A stretch of 64,000 nucleotides of DNA from Paenibacillus hexagrammi (lineage in GTDB: Bacteria; Bacillota; Bacilli; Paenibacillales; NBRC-103111), in contig NZ_CP090978.1 in assembly GCF_021513275.1 (NCBI RefSeq), forward strand, positions 5,885,001-5,949,000, given 5' to 3'. Shown here in pieces: positions 20,994 to 30,004 of this stretch. The stretch's first letter is position 1. Every line of letters starts with the position of its first letter. The translations under genes and the position numbers were made by a program. The notes beneath the pieces are model-generated. The model saw nothing but the letters and a program-made list of their open reading frames with translations. It made no database searches and was not told the origin of the DNA.

Positions 20994-21251
20994 ATGGCCC
21001 ATGATGATCTGCTAGCAGAACTTGAGCAGCATATTCGCGAACGTTATGAAATTGAAGAAGACGATGATGACTTTGGCGTCGATGTTCACTTATTTGATTA
21101 TGGATTTATCGATTCAATCGGAGCAACGGCCCTGATTGCCCATATCGAAAAAACGTATTCCGTACAGGTCACGAATCAGGATTTGATGCTCTATCCGATG
21201 AATACCGTGCGTGAGATAGCCGAATTTATATCGAAAAAGACTGCGAGGTAA
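20994..21251 (+). CDS. Acyl-carrier-protein-like aminoacyl carrier (DltC-like)
   Basis: 85 residues, starting at ATG 20994 with GGAGGT 7 bases upstream. The motif FDYGFIDSIGATALI contains the serine (DSI) expected to take a phosphopantetheine arm, inside an acidic helical protein (IEEDDDDFGVDVHLF) of normal carrier-protein length. It is followed 7 bases later by an amino acid:carrier-protein ligase and then by DltD-, DltX- and DltB-like genes. It is therefore most likely charged with an amino acid rather than a fatty acid. Confidence 0.88.
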   Translation: MAHDDLLAELEQHIRERYEIEEDDDDFGVDVHLFDYGFIDSIGATALIAHIEKTYSVQVTNQDLMLYPMNTVREIAEFISKKTAR

Positions 21252-21258
21252 CACTTCC

Positions 21259-22455
21259 ATGCCATGTAAGATCTCTCTGGAGCGCTTGGCTGAAAGCCAG
21301 CACGGACAGCTCAAGTACGCTTCTGCTTTTGTTGATGAACATATCCGAGATATTCGTATCGAAGACGGACACATCCATATCGAGCACGATTCTCCCGCAG
21401 GTAACGAGGCCATTACCGAGCGCGTGGAACGGCTCATCGAGCGTTTTTCCAAAGGCGATTTCGGGTTTAAAGAAAATATCTTGTTTGAGCACAAGGTAGA
21501 TACGCCGTACGAAGGCGACATTATCGCCGAGCTGGTAGAACGAAAAGCCATTAAGGTGCTGGAGCCGGGGCTGTTTATATTTCGAGAACCTTTTTCCAGC
21601 TTGATGCGCTTTTTAGACTATTCCTTTGTAACCAAGATTGCTAAGAGGTTCGAAGGACTCCAAGAGGAATCCTATCCGGCTGTTATTCATGCGGAGACAC
21701 TGAATAAAACGAATCACTTTACCTCCTTTCCGGAGCACATTCATTTCTTGACTCACCTCAGGGAAGACCTTGATGTTATTGAGACGTTCTCGCAATCCAT
21801 TCGCGAAGCCGGTGGCTGGAACAAGGATCATCAGCTGGAACTAGACCGTAACATGCCGAAGCCGAATTTCACGATGAATCCTTCGACCTGTTACCACTGT
21901 TATGAAGGTTTGCAGGATGAAATTTTGGAAGGCGAGGGCGTGGTCGTGACGGCGATTGCCAAGTGCCACCGCTTCGAGTCCAAGAATCATACGGACTTTG
22001 GTCGCTTGCTTGATTTCTCAATGAGGGAGATTATTTTCGTCGGGAAGCCAGATTTTGTGAAAGAAAACCGCCTGAAGTCCATCGAATACTTGAAGGAATT
22101 GGCCGTAGAGTGGAATGTGGACAGCTTGCTGGAAATTGCGAACGATCCTTTCTTCACGAACGATTTCCAAGTAAAAGCCTCCTTCCAGCGCAACCAGGAA
22201 ATGAAATACGAGCTTCGCTTGACGATTCCTTCAATTAAGAAGTCCATCGCTTGCAGCTCTGTGAACTTCCACAGCAATACGTTCGGTAATGCTTTTAATA
22301 TCAAAATGGGCAAACGGAATGCGGTGACCGGCTGTGTCGGCTTTGGTATCGAACGTTGGGCATTCGCGTTCTTGGCTCAATACGGCCTCGACGAGCAGCT
22401 CTGGCCGGCTGCATTCCGCGAGCAGTACCATGCTTGGCAAGAGAAGTCTCTGTAA
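21259..22455 (+). CDS. Amino acid:[carrier protein] ligase (seryl-tRNA-synthetase-like)
   Basis: 398 residues, no tRNA-binding coiled coil. A class II synthetase core is visible: motif 2 CHRFESKN (Arg238, Glu240) and motif 3 GFGIERWAFAFLA (361-372). Cys211, Glu257 and Cys359 have spacings (46 and 102) nearly equal to the zinc triad Cys131/Glu176/Cys279 that I recall for the Bradyrhizobium amino acid:carrier-protein ligase. Such enzymes (truncated SerRS homologues) adenylate glycine or small L-amino acids and load them on a phosphopantetheine carrier, not on tRNA. The carrier gene lies 7 bases upstream. The amino acid cannot be read from sequence. Start ATG is preceded by GAGGTAAC. Confidence 0.85.
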   Translation: MPCKISLERLAESQHGQLKYASAFVDEHIRDIRIEDGHIHIEHDSPAGNEAITERVERLIERFSKGDFGFKENILFEHKVDTPYEGDIIAELVERKAIKVLEPGLFIFREPFSSLMRFLDYSFVTKIAKRFEGLQEESYPAVIHAETLNKTNHFTSFPEHIHFLTHLREDLDVIETFSQSIREAGGWNKDHQLELDRNMPKPNFTMNPSTCYHCYEGLQDEILEGEGVVVTAIAKCHRFESKNHTDFGRLLDFSMREIIFVGKPDFVKENRLKSIEYLKELAVEWNVDSLLEIANDPFFTNDFQVKASFQRNQEMKYELRLTIPSIKKSIACSSVNFHSNTFGNAFNIKMGKRNAVTGCVGFGIERWAFAFLAQYGLDEQLWPAAFREQYHAWQEKSL

Positions 22456-22539
22456 GAAATAACACGTTCTACGTGAACGGCTGAATGAGGCTTTGTCCCG
22501 TCGCCGTTCTTCCAATCCATTTGATAATGAGTGATCTTC

Positions 22540-23517
22540 GTGAAGTTTGCAGCTTTTCTCAAGAAAAACGGCTTTGTACTGGGCTTGCTGCTCGCTCTCA
22601 TCGTCTCTGATCTGTTGATTTCCTGGTGGAATCCGATGGTGAGCTCACGCCGTTTTTATAAAAATGATTTTACTAAAACGCTTTTCCATCATAACTGGTC
22701 CCAATCGGGACCGGTTTTCTTCGGTAACTCCTCTGTCACTGCAGCCTATATCGAGGAACAGTCGGATTCTCATCTTATTGAGATGGGGCTGTCTTATGGC
22801 AAAATCACCGACCTGAAGGAGATTCTGGACCGCGGACTGTACCATGTGCAAGACGAGCTTGTTGTCGGTATTGACGTACATACCATGCTGGACAGCCTGG
22901 AGACCGATCCCACCTATCCATGGTTCAAGCCTTGGTATCAGCCCTATGTATACACGTACCGAGACTATTTCCGCGATTCCGGCACGGAGTTCGCATGCGC
23001 CTTGTATGAAGGGTTATCGAAGCAGGATGCTTCCCGTATGGAGGCTTGCGCCAAGTTTCCTGAGACATTGAAGCTAAGCAAATCAGATCCTTTCGCCTAC
23101 CAGCCAAGATGGATCGACAAGGAGCTCTACCACAACCGAATCGACGATGCTGCTCTCAAGGAGAAGTGGGCGGATTATGATAAACGGTTCGGCTGGATGA
23201 CGTTGAAGGACTTCCAAGACAACTTGGATGCGCTTCAGTGGGTGCTTGAGTACGCGAAAGCCCATAACCTAACGCTAAGGGTCATCTGGATGCCTTGGAA
23301 TAAAGGCTACGAGCAGCCCCCTTATGTCGCCTCCCTGAAGCAGACAGTAAATGCTCAACTGGAACAGGCTCATGTGCCGGTGCTGGATTTGTTAGACCAC
23401 TACGAACCGCAATACTTCCATGATCTTGTTCATCTTAACCGCGAGGACGGAGCGCCTCTCTTTACGAAGGAGGTTGACGCATGGCTTCATTCCTTAGAAA
23501 AGCCTTCGAAATCCTAA
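22540..23517 (+). CDS. DltD-like SGNH-fold membrane-anchored transferase
   Basis: About 325 residues: one N-terminal membrane helix (NGFVLGLLLALIVSDLLISWW), then an extracytoplasmic SGNH/AlgX-like domain. Block I is VFFGNSSVTAAY with the likely catalytic Ser, and block V is DLVHLNREDGA with an Asp/His pair. VVGIDVHTML fits an inner strand. DltD-type proteins take an acyl or D-alanyl group moved across the membrane by DltB and place it on the polymer. GTG 22540 is chosen for the upstream GAGTGAT; GTG 22531 is an alternative. It overlaps the next small gene by 37 bases. Confidence 0.78.
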   Translation: MKFAAFLKKNGFVLGLLLALIVSDLLISWWNPMVSSRRFYKNDFTKTLFHHNWSQSGPVFFGNSSVTAAYIEEQSDSHLIEMGLSYGKITDLKEILDRGLYHVQDELVVGIDVHTMLDSLETDPTYPWFKPWYQPYVYTYRDYFRDSGTEFACALYEGLSKQDASRMEACAKFPETLKLSKSDPFAYQPRWIDKELYHNRIDDAALKEKWADYDKRFGWMTLKDFQDNLDALQWVLEYAKAHNLTLRVIWMPWNKGYEQPPYVASLKQTVNAQLEQAHVPVLDLLDHYEPQYFHDLVHLNREDGAPLFTKEVDAWLHSLEKPSKS

Positions 23518-23591
23518 TTTATCTCGTGATGCTCTATTTTGTACTGACGTATTTCACGGGGAAAGGCCTGTTTATTTACGAGAAATTCTAG
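23481..23591 (+). CDS. DltX-like microprotein (36 residues)
   Basis: A 36-codon gene in another frame at the end of the DltD-like gene. AGGAGGT lies 6 bases before its ATG. It encodes MASFLRKAFE, one membrane helix (ILIYLVMLYFVLTYF), and the C-terminus GKGLFIYEKF. DltX proteins are about 50 residues with one helix and a conserved C-terminal F-x-Y-x-x-F motif whose tyrosine is thought to carry the D-alanyl group at the DltB/DltD interface. Here the motif FIYEKF ends exactly at the stop. Its place between the DltD-like and DltB-like genes supports the same acyl-relay role. Confidence 0.8.
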   Translation: MASFLRKAFEILIYLVMLYFVLTYFTGKGLFIYEKF

Positions 23592-23647
23592 CTGCTGCGC
23601 TTGATTGACCTGGAGGTAGTGCCGCAGCTGCGAGGAGTTTATCAGCT

Positions 23648-24799
23648 ATGTTTTATATGAATATGAACGCGATTGTCGCCATGGCTGGGATGATTGCCGT
23701 TCTGATGCTCACACGCAAGTGGGCAAATAACAAGCGAATACTTATGATTGTATTCAGCCTCTTCTTTCTACTGTTTTTCAGTAAAAAGCTTTGTGTGTTC
23801 TACACCGTCTATACGCTCATCAACTACGGCGGATTTGTGTATTTGTGCCGCACAGCCGTATGGCGGAAGGCGACATTTATTTTTGCGATAGCAGCCAATG
23901 TTGCCGGTGTGTTTCTTGGCGTCAGATTATTCGTGATGGATATCTTTCATCATCCGCTCTTCGATACTATTATTTATCTAGGCCTCATCTACAATGTCTT
24001 AAAAGTGATTGATGCTTACTACTTTGCCTACTTCTTCGGTAAAGAGGGCGAGGTTCCCGCTATCGATTACGGCAATTATATCTTGTTCATTCCGACCTTC
24101 ACATCGGGTCCAATCTTGAAGTTCCGGGACTTCATGGCGGATACGAAGCAGCCGTATCGCGTTGATTCCGCATTGTTTGAGGCTTCTGTGAAACGAATTA
24201 TTCTTGGTATGTTCAAAAAGATGGTCGTCGTCACCTGGATGACTGGAATCTTTAACGAAGTGCTGAAGCAGGACCTGCATACGCATCAGTCACTGTTCCT
24301 GATGGTTTGGTTCTATGCGATCATTTATTTTGATTTCTCCGGCTATTCGGATATCGCCATCGGGTTTGGCCGGTTGATGGGCTACACCGTTCCTGAGAAC
24401 TTCAAAAAGCCGCTGCTTTCGCCGTCCATGACGCAATTCTGGCGCAATTGGCACGCGACATTGGGTGATTTTTTCCGGGATCATATCTTTATGTTCTTCT
24501 CGCGTAAAGCTCCCTCACGTTGGGTCGCTTCCATGTTGTCTGTTGTGATTATGGTTTCGATCGGGATTTGGCATGGCTTTACATGGCTGTATCTGTTCTA
24601 CGGACTCTATCATGGCATTATTCTTGCTGTGGAAAATCTTCTGAAGCTGACAACCGTAAATAAGAAGAAAGTGTCGAAGACCTATTTCTACATGCGCTGC
24701 CTGATCACCCAAGCGCTCGTTACCTTCTCCGTCATTATTTACAGCTCCAACTATGAAACGGTTTTCCGTATCTACAAGGGCTTGTTTCATTTTGCATAG
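23648..24799 (+). CDS. MBOAT acyltransferase, DltB-like
   Basis: 383 residues, about ten to eleven membrane segments. The MBOAT core is clear: YFDFSGYSDIAIGFGRLMG, the block FWRNWHATLGDFFRDHIF, and the catalytic histidine in SIGIWHGFTWLYLFYGLYHG. DltB-type proteins accept an aminoacyl group from a charged carrier protein in the cytoplasm and pass it through the membrane. The ribosome site is GAGGAG, 10 bases before ATG. Last gene of the Dlt-like set; a new promoter follows for the next gene. Confidence 0.88.
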   Translation: MFYMNMNAIVAMAGMIAVLMLTRKWANNKRILMIVFSLFFLLFFSKKLCVFYTVYTLINYGGFVYLCRTAVWRKATFIFAIAANVAGVFLGVRLFVMDIFHHPLFDTIIYLGLIYNVLKVIDAYYFAYFFGKEGEVPAIDYGNYILFIPTFTSGPILKFRDFMADTKQPYRVDSALFEASVKRIILGMFKKMVVVTWMTGIFNEVLKQDLHTHQSLFLMVWFYAIIYFDFSGYSDIAIGFGRLMGYTVPENFKKPLLSPSMTQFWRNWHATLGDFFRDHIFMFFSRKAPSRWVASMLSVVIMVSIGIWHGFTWLYLFYGLYHGIILAVENLLKLTTVNKKKVSKTYFYMRCLITQALVTFSVIIYSSNYETVFRIYKGLFHFA

Positions 24800-24805
24800 T
24801 TGTAG

Positions 24806-24814
24806 TGGTATAAT
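24806..24814 (+). promoter_or_regulatory. Extended -10 promoter for the sugar isomerase gene
   Basis: TGGTATAAT (TG at 24806, TATAAT 24809-24814) forms an extended -10 element. Only a poor -35 (TTTCAT) lies 18 bases upstream. It sits just past the MBOAT stop and 41 bases before the isomerase ATG. Confidence 0.5.
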
Positions 24815-24855
24815 TTGTAATGGTAGTTTTCTACTCATATTTGGAGGTGTACCTA

Positions 24856-25824
24856 ATGAAGTTAGGCGTTTTTATGGTTCTGTTCAGCGGCAAGCCTTTT
24901 GAGGAAGCTCTGGATTATGTAGCTGCGAAAGGTCTGGATGCCGTTGAAATTGGAACCGGCGGTTGGCCTGGTAACGCTCACTGCAAGCCGGAAGAATTAC
25001 TGGCCGATGAAGGGAAGCTTAAAGCATTCAAGAAAGCGGTTGAATCCCGCGGACTTACGATTAGCTCGCTGAGCTGCCACGGCAACCCGCTGCACCCGCA
25101 AAAGCAAATCGCGAAAGAGTATCACGATACATTTATTCAAACTGTTGAGCTTGCTCAGCGTCTGGAAGTTCCTGTTGTTACTACTTTCTCCGGTTGCCCA
25201 GGCGATCATGAAGATGCTAAATATCCGAATTGGCCTGTCGCTCCATGGCCGAACGATTTCCAAGACGTTCTGAAATGGCAGTGGGAAGAGAAAGTCATCC
25301 CTTACTGGACAGAAACAGGTAAGTTCGCTTCGGACCGCGGCATCAAGATCGCGCTTGAGCTCCACGGCGGATTCTCTGTACATACACCAGCTACGCTTCT
25401 GCGTCTGCGCGAAGCTGCAGGTGAAGTCATTGGCGCCAACCTGGATCCGAGTCACATGTGGTGGCAAGGGATTGATCCGGTTCAAGCGGTGCAAATCCTT
25501 GGCCGTGCTGGAGCCATCCATCACTTCCATGCGAAGGACACCACGATTGATCCGATCAACGTAAACCGCTACGGTTTGACGGATATGCAGTCCTACGCCA
25601 ACATGCTGGACCGCGCATGGCAGTTCCGTTCCGTAGGTTTCGGTCATGACCTGAAAACTTGGGCGGACATCATCAGCGCGCTTCGTCTGGTGGGTTACGA
25701 CTACGTTGTAAGCATTGAGCACGAAGATGGTCTAATGTCGGTTGATGAAGGCTTCTCCAAAGCCGTTCAGAACCTGCAGCAAGTTCTTATTCGTGAGCCT
25801 CTTGGCGAAATGTGGTGGGTGTAA
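24856..25824 (+). CDS. Sugar phosphate isomerase/epimerase (xylose-isomerase-like TIM barrel)
   Basis: 322 residues, starting at ATG 24856 with GGAGGT 7 bases upstream. This is the AP-endonuclease-2/IolE-IolI fold with the expected metal ligand segments: EIGTGG, ALELHGG, NLDPSHMWWQGID, HHFHAKD and SIEHED. Such enzymes interconvert inositol- or sugar-derived substrates, and the exact one cannot be told. The N-terminal SCHGNPLHP segment and the C-terminal WWV are typical of a Paenibacillus subgroup often annotated only as isomerase. It has its own promoter and terminator. Confidence 0.88.
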   Translation: MKLGVFMVLFSGKPFEEALDYVAAKGLDAVEIGTGGWPGNAHCKPEELLADEGKLKAFKKAVESRGLTISSLSCHGNPLHPQKQIAKEYHDTFIQTVELAQRLEVPVVTTFSGCPGDHEDAKYPNWPVAPWPNDFQDVLKWQWEEKVIPYWTETGKFASDRGIKIALELHGGFSVHTPATLLRLREAAGEVIGANLDPSHMWWQGIDPVQAVQILGRAGAIHHFHAKDTTIDPINVNRYGLTDMQSYANMLDRAWQFRSVGFGHDLKTWADIISALRLVGYDYVVSIEHEDGLMSVDEGFSKAVQNLQQVLIREPLGEMWWV

Positions 25825-25851
25825 GGCTTAGCAGCCTTCACTCCTATAGAA

Positions 25852-25900
25852 AAAGCCCGCAGATTCCGGTAATACCGGCTTCTCTGCGGGCTTTCTTTTC
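25852..25900 (+). terminator. Terminator of the isomerase gene
   Basis: AAAGCCCGCAGA pairs with TCTGCGGGCTTT, with an inner CCGGTAATACCGG hairpin, followed by CTTTTC. The A-rich left flank would also serve the convergent gene that ends at 25939. Confidence 0.9.
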
Positions 25901-25938
25901 TTCATGTATTCCCTGATTTTCAGTCAGTACTGAGCTGA

Positions 25939-26142
25939 TTACCAGCCTTTGATCATGACGACATCCATGATGCCGAATACGAGCAAAGCGACACCGGCAA
26001 AGCCGACTGCAAAATAATTTCTCTTTGGTTGAATCAGCTGTCTGATAAAACCAATTGCGATGACCAATGTGAAGATCAGCACATAAATATCAAAGGTACT
26101 GTATGTGCTTGTTGCTGCTGCCGCTTCTTCCGCTAAAAACAT
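25939..26142 (-). CDS. Small two-helix membrane protein (DUF2759-like)
   Basis: 67 residues from ATG 26142, chosen because GGAGGT lies just upstream. Two membrane helices (IYVLIFTLVIAIGFIRQLI and YFAVGFAGVALLVFGIMDVVM) are joined by a short basic loop (QPKRNY). The pattern resembles the Bacillus YqgW/DUF2759 family of unknown function; the match is by pattern only. Confidence 0.7.
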   Translation of the reverse strand: MFLAEEAAAATSTYSTFDIYVLIFTLVIAIGFIRQLIQPKRNYFAVGFAGVALLVFGIMDVVMIKGW

Positions 26143-26472
26143 TGCGAGACCTCCTCTTAATACTCGGTGCATGGCACAGTTTCTGCTATTTTAATACTAT
26201 GTTAGCCTGATTGGGCGCAAGAATCAAGTGATTCCCGGATGTGTAACAAGTTTGTCACCAATTGTTTTACAAAGATCTTGTCACGTAGTATACGATGTCC
26301 AAATGTAGACAGATTTATAACGCCTAGCGATACGTACAAACTTAGGTTGTTACCTAGTAATTTGTAATGAACTCGCTTATTGAAGAAGCTTGTTCTTACG
26401 GGCTCTCTTACGGGCTATAAGTAGTCTACTTCCTCCTTTACTCGATGATTGATGGACGCCTCTATAAATAGT
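26143..26472. other. Intergenic region, no gene seen
   Basis: No coding frame with a ribosome site is visible. On the minus strand TTGATT, 17 bases, TAACAT is a weak promoter candidate for the small membrane protein. A short duplication of CTTACGGGCT occurs near 26396-26416. Confidence 0.5.
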
Positions 26473-26517
26473 AAAAAACAAGCGCAGCCGCCCGTACCAG
26501 GCCATCCACGCTTGTTT
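26473..26517 (-). terminator. Terminator of the 52-codon small gene
   Basis: On the minus strand AAACAAGCG pairs with CGCTTGTTT around a 24-base loop, followed by a T-run. It lies 22 bases after the stop at 26539. Confidence 0.75.
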
Positions 26518-26538
26518 CAATATCCGGCGTTATTATCC

Positions 26539-26697
26539 TTACTTCGCCAGCTCATAAACGATATCTACGGTGTGTTCATTTAGGATTATGTTCATGCTGA
26601 CTTCATCTAGCAGCTCTTGTTCTTTCCATGCCAGGTACCTTTGCGGATCAATCCCCAACTGCGAAACTAGTTGCTGAAGTTCAAGCGTTCTTTTCAT
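26539..26697 (-). CDS. Small cytosolic protein of unknown function
   Basis: 52 residues (MKRTLELQQLVSQLG, then DPQRYLAWKEQELLDEVSM). There is no membrane segment, and it is probably two or three short helices. ATG 26697 is selected because TGGAGGCG lies 7 bases upstream. A strong terminator follows, which supports a real monocistronic gene. I do not recognise the family. Confidence 0.65.
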   Translation of the reverse strand: MKRTLELQQLVSQLGIDPQRYLAWKEQELLDEVSMNIILNEHTVDIVYELAK

Positions 26698-26930
26698 GAA
26701 AGCGCCTCCACATGATTTTTTCCATCCTACGTACACATCTCACACATTTATTATACAGCTTACACTTAAAATTAAGATAGAGGGTTAAATTGTCGAAGCC
26801 TGTTCCTTTCTCGTAAATATTAACAAATCCCCTGTTATTCCCAAAAATTATACGGAATTGGGGGCGATAATTTTATAAAAAATAGCGTTTTTTTATAAAG
26901 TGTTCTTTCGCACTCTCCGATAGACGAATA
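26698..26930. other. Intergenic AT-rich region, no gene seen
   Basis: An AT-rich gap between a small gene and the uvrA terminator. A short open frame across 26873-27076 has no convincing ribosome site and contains the uvrA terminator, so it is not called. Confidence 0.5.
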
Positions 26931-26979
26931 AAAAGCCTGGTGCCCAAACGCCTCATGGGCATTCGGACTCCAAGCTTTT
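26931..26979 (-). terminator. Terminator of uvrBA
   Basis: On the minus strand AAAAGC and TGCCCA pair with TGGGCA and GCTTTT in an interrupted stem, followed by TATTCG. It lies about 110 bases past the uvrA stop. Confidence 0.65.
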
Positions 26980-27085
26980 CACTGTTGATACTTTCTAATA
27001 TAACGTTAAATTCAACGTTCACTTTAAATTTCTCTTCTCTTCTCAAGTGCGAATCGAAGCTTTGGTCTTCTTTCACAGAAGACTT

Positions 27086-29968
27086 CTAGCCTACTGCGTC
27101 CTCCAGAACTTCCAGACGCTTGGCGTAATCCTCCGACCTCTCGCGGTCCCGTTCGAGGATCGGCTTCAAATACTGGCCGGTGTAGGACCCGGCCACCTTC
27201 ACAACATCTTCCGGCGTGCCGGTCGCTACGATCTGTCCACCGCGGCTTCCGCCGTCAGGTCCCAGATCGATAAGGTAGTCCGCCGTCTTAATCACATCGA
27301 GGTTATGCTCGATGACTAGCACCGTTTCACCGTTCTCTACGAGACGGTGAAGCACCTTCAGCAGACGATCGATATCGTCGATATGAAGCCCCGTAGTGGG
27401 CTCATCGAGGATATAGATCGTCTTGCCCGTGCTGCGGCGGTACAGCTCCGCCGCAAGCTTCACACGCTGGGCTTCGCCCCCGGACAGCGTCGTTGCCGGC
27501 TGGCCGAGCGTCATATAGCCCAGCCCCACGTCCAGCAGCGTCTGCAGCTTGCGGTGGATGCGCGGCACGTTCTTGAAGAACTCACAGCCATCTTCGATGG
27601 TGAGCCCGAGTACCTCAGAAATACTCTTGCCCTTGTATTTTACTTCTAGCGTCTCCCGGTTGTAGCGCTTGCCTTTGCAGACTTCACAAGGCACGTAGAC
27701 ATCCGGAAGGAAGTGCATCTCAATCTTGATAATGCCGTCGCCGCGGCAGGCTTCACATCGTCCGCCCTTCACATTGAAGCTGAAGCGACCTTTCTTGTAG
27801 CCTCTGATTTTGGCCTCCGTCGTGTTGGAATACAGGTCACGGATATCGTCAAATACACCTGTATATGTCGCAGGGTTGGAACGCGGCGTGCGTCCGATTG
27901 GAGATTGGTCGATATCGATGACTTTATCGATATGCTCCAGTCCCAGAACCTCTTTATGCTCGCCAGGACGTACCTTGGCTCCGTTGAGCTCACGCGCTAA
28001 CGTTTTATATAGAATCTCATTGATTAACGTACTTTTCCCGGAGCCCGACACACCCGTTACTGCCGAAAACACTCCCAGAGGGAACTTCGCGGTCACGTTG
28101 CGCAGATTGTTTTCCTTAGCACCTTTGATTTCGATCCATTTGCCATTAGGCTTGCGACGCTCTGCTGGTACCGGAATAAACTTTTTGCCGCTCAAATACT
28201 GACCGGTGAGTGAATTCGAATCCTGCATCAGCTCTTGGGGAGTTCCCTGAGCAATCACTTGTCCGCCATGGATACCTGCTCCTGGGCCAATATCGATGAT
28301 ATAGTCCGCAGCCATCATCGTATCCTCATCGTGCTCAACGACGATTAGCGTATTGCCCAAGTTTCTCATATGCTCCAGTGTGCTGATGAGTCGTGTATTG
28401 TCGCGTTGGTGAAGACCGATACTTGGCTCATCGAGAATATAGAGAACTCCCATCAGACTGGAGCCGATTTGCGTAGCGAGACGAATCCGCTGGGCTTCAC
28501 CCCCGGATAACGTACCCGCCGCTCGATGCATCGTCAGATAATCCAACCCAACGTTAACAAGGAACCCCAGACGCGCGTTGATTTCTTTCAAGATCAGATG
28601 CGCAATGGTCTTCTCTTTATCGGTAAGCTGCAGCCCTTCAAACCACTCTTGAGCCTCACCAATTGAAAGAGCCGTCGCATGTGCGATATTCTTGCCATTG
28701 ATCGTCACGGCTAACGTTTCGGGCTTAAGACGCTGGCCCTTACATTTCGGACAAGGCTTCGTGCTCATATACGTCTGAATATGCTCTCTGATTCCTTCGG
28801 AGAATGTATCCCGGAATCTTCTCTCCAGGTTGCGGATAATGCCCTCGAATGGAACTAAAGCTTCTTTCGTCGCTCCCATATCGTTCTCGTAACGAAACCG
28901 GATTTTCTCGCCTCCAGTTCCATAGAGGAGCACCTTCATCTGATCGTTAGAGAGCTCCGATACCGCGAGGTCCCGGGGAATCTTGTAATGCTCGCACACA
29001 GCGGCAAGAAACTGCGGGTAATAGTTCGATGTGCTGCCTGCCCAAGCTTCGAAAGCTCCCTCTTCAATCGTAAGCGAGTTGTTCGGAACGAGAAGCTCAG
29101 GATCCACAATCATTTGGCTGCCCAGTCCGTCGCACTCCGCACATGCGCCGAATGGGCTGTTAAACGAAAACATCCGCGGCGCCAATTCTTCAATACTGAA
29201 TCCGCACTCCGGACAAGCCAGATTTTGGCTGAACAACAGTTCTTCTTGGTCAATGACATCGACGATAACTCGGCCGTTGGCCAGTTTCAGCGCTGTCTCC
29301 AACGAGTCAGCAAGCCTTGCATGCACGTCATCCTTGACGACAATTCGGTCAACGACCACTTCGATGTTGTGCTTCTTGTTCTTATCGAGCTCGATTTTCT
29401 CGGCGAGATCCGTTGTTTCTCCATTGATCCGCACCCTCACGAAGCCCTGCTTCTGAATATCCGCCAGCAGCTTGGTATGCTCTCCCTTGCGGCCCGATAC
29501 TAAAGGTGCCAGGATTTGCAGTTTGGTCCGTTCCGGATATTCCATAATCCGGTCCACCATTTGTTCGATCGTCTGCGACGTAATTTCAATACCGTGGGTT
29601 GGGCAATGGGGTCTTCCAATCCGCGCAAACAAAAGCCGGAGATAATCGTAAATCTCCGTCACCGTACCAACCGTAGAGCGTGGGTTACGACTTGTCGTCT
29701 TCTGGTCAATGGAGATCGCTGGAGACAGCCCTTCAATGGAGTCTACATCCGGCTTATCCATCTGGCCCAAGAACTGTCTTGCGTAAGCGGACAGCGACTC
29801 TACATACCTACGCTGCCCCTCTGCGTAAATCGTATCAAAAGCGAGCGACGATTTGCCTGAGCCGCTTAACCCTGTCAGCACGACAAACTTATCCCGCGGA
29901 ATGGTCACGTCGATATTTTTTAAATTATGAGCTCTCGCTCCTTTAATGACGATATTATCTCTGGACAC
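27086..29968 (-). CDS. uvrA: Excinuclease ABC subunit A
   Basis: 960 residues from GTG 29968, placed 7 bases after GGAAGG and matching the usual N-terminus [15 protein letters not shown]. UvrA is the damage-recognising ABC ATPase of nucleotide excision repair. It has two ATPase halves with Walker A motifs ([14 protein letters not shown] and [15 protein letters not shown]), signatures ([22 protein letters not shown]) and zinc-finger cysteine pairs (CPECG with [12 protein letters not shown] with CEVC). The full length is intact. It follows uvrB by 36 bases in one operon under the LexA-box promoter. Confidence 0.97.
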   Translation of the reverse strand: MSRDNIVIKGARAHNLKNIDVTIPRDKFVVLTGLSGSGKSSLAFDTIYAEGQRRYVESLSAYARQFLGQMDKPDVDSIEGLSPAISIDQKTTSRNPRSTVGTVTEIYDYLRLLFARIGRPHCPTHGIEITSQTIEQMVDRIMEYPERTKLQILAPLVSGRKGEHTKLLADIQKQGFVRVRINGETTDLAEKIELDKNKKHNIEVVVDRIVVKDDVHARLADSLETALKLANGRVIVDVIDQEELLFSQNLACPECGFSIEELAPRMFSFNSPFGACAECDGLGSQMIVDPELLVPNNSLTIEEGAFEAWAGSTSNYYPQFLAAVCEHYKIPRDLAVSELSNDQMKVLLYGTGGEKIRFRYENDMGATKEALVPFEGIIRNLERRFRDTFSEGIREHIQTYMSTKPCPKCKGQRLKPETLAVTINGKNIAHATALSIGEAQEWFEGLQLTDKEKTIAHLILKEINARLGFLVNVGLDYLTMHRAAGTLSGGEAQRIRLATQIGSSLMGVLYILDEPSIGLHQRDNTRLISTLEHMRNLGNTLIVVEHDEDTMMAADYIIDIGPGAGIHGGQVIAQGTPQELMQDSNSLTGQYLSGKKFIPVPAERRKPNGKWIEIKGAKENNLRNVTAKFPLGVFSAVTGVSGSGKSTLINEILYKTLARELNGAKVRPGEHKEVLGLEHIDKVIDIDQSPIGRTPRSNPATYTGVFDDIRDLYSNTTEAKIRGYKKGRFSFNVKGGRCEACRGDGIIKIEMHFLPDVYVPCEVCKGKRYNRETLEVKYKGKSISEVLGLTIEDGCEFFKNVPRIHRKLQTLLDVGLGYMTLGQPATTLSGGEAQRVKLAAELYRRSTGKTIYILDEPTTGLHIDDIDRLLKVLHRLVENGETVLVIEHNLDVIKTADYLIDLGPDGGSRGGQIVATGTPEDVVKVAGSYTGQYLKPILERDRERSEDYAKRLEVLEDAVG

Positions 29969-30004
29969 GGGGTATCCTTCCTCTCCATCCCTCATCTATG
30001 AGTG

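Noticed and set aside
26873-27076. 67-codon frame after uvrA
   Set aside because: It contains the uvrBA terminator and has no supported start.
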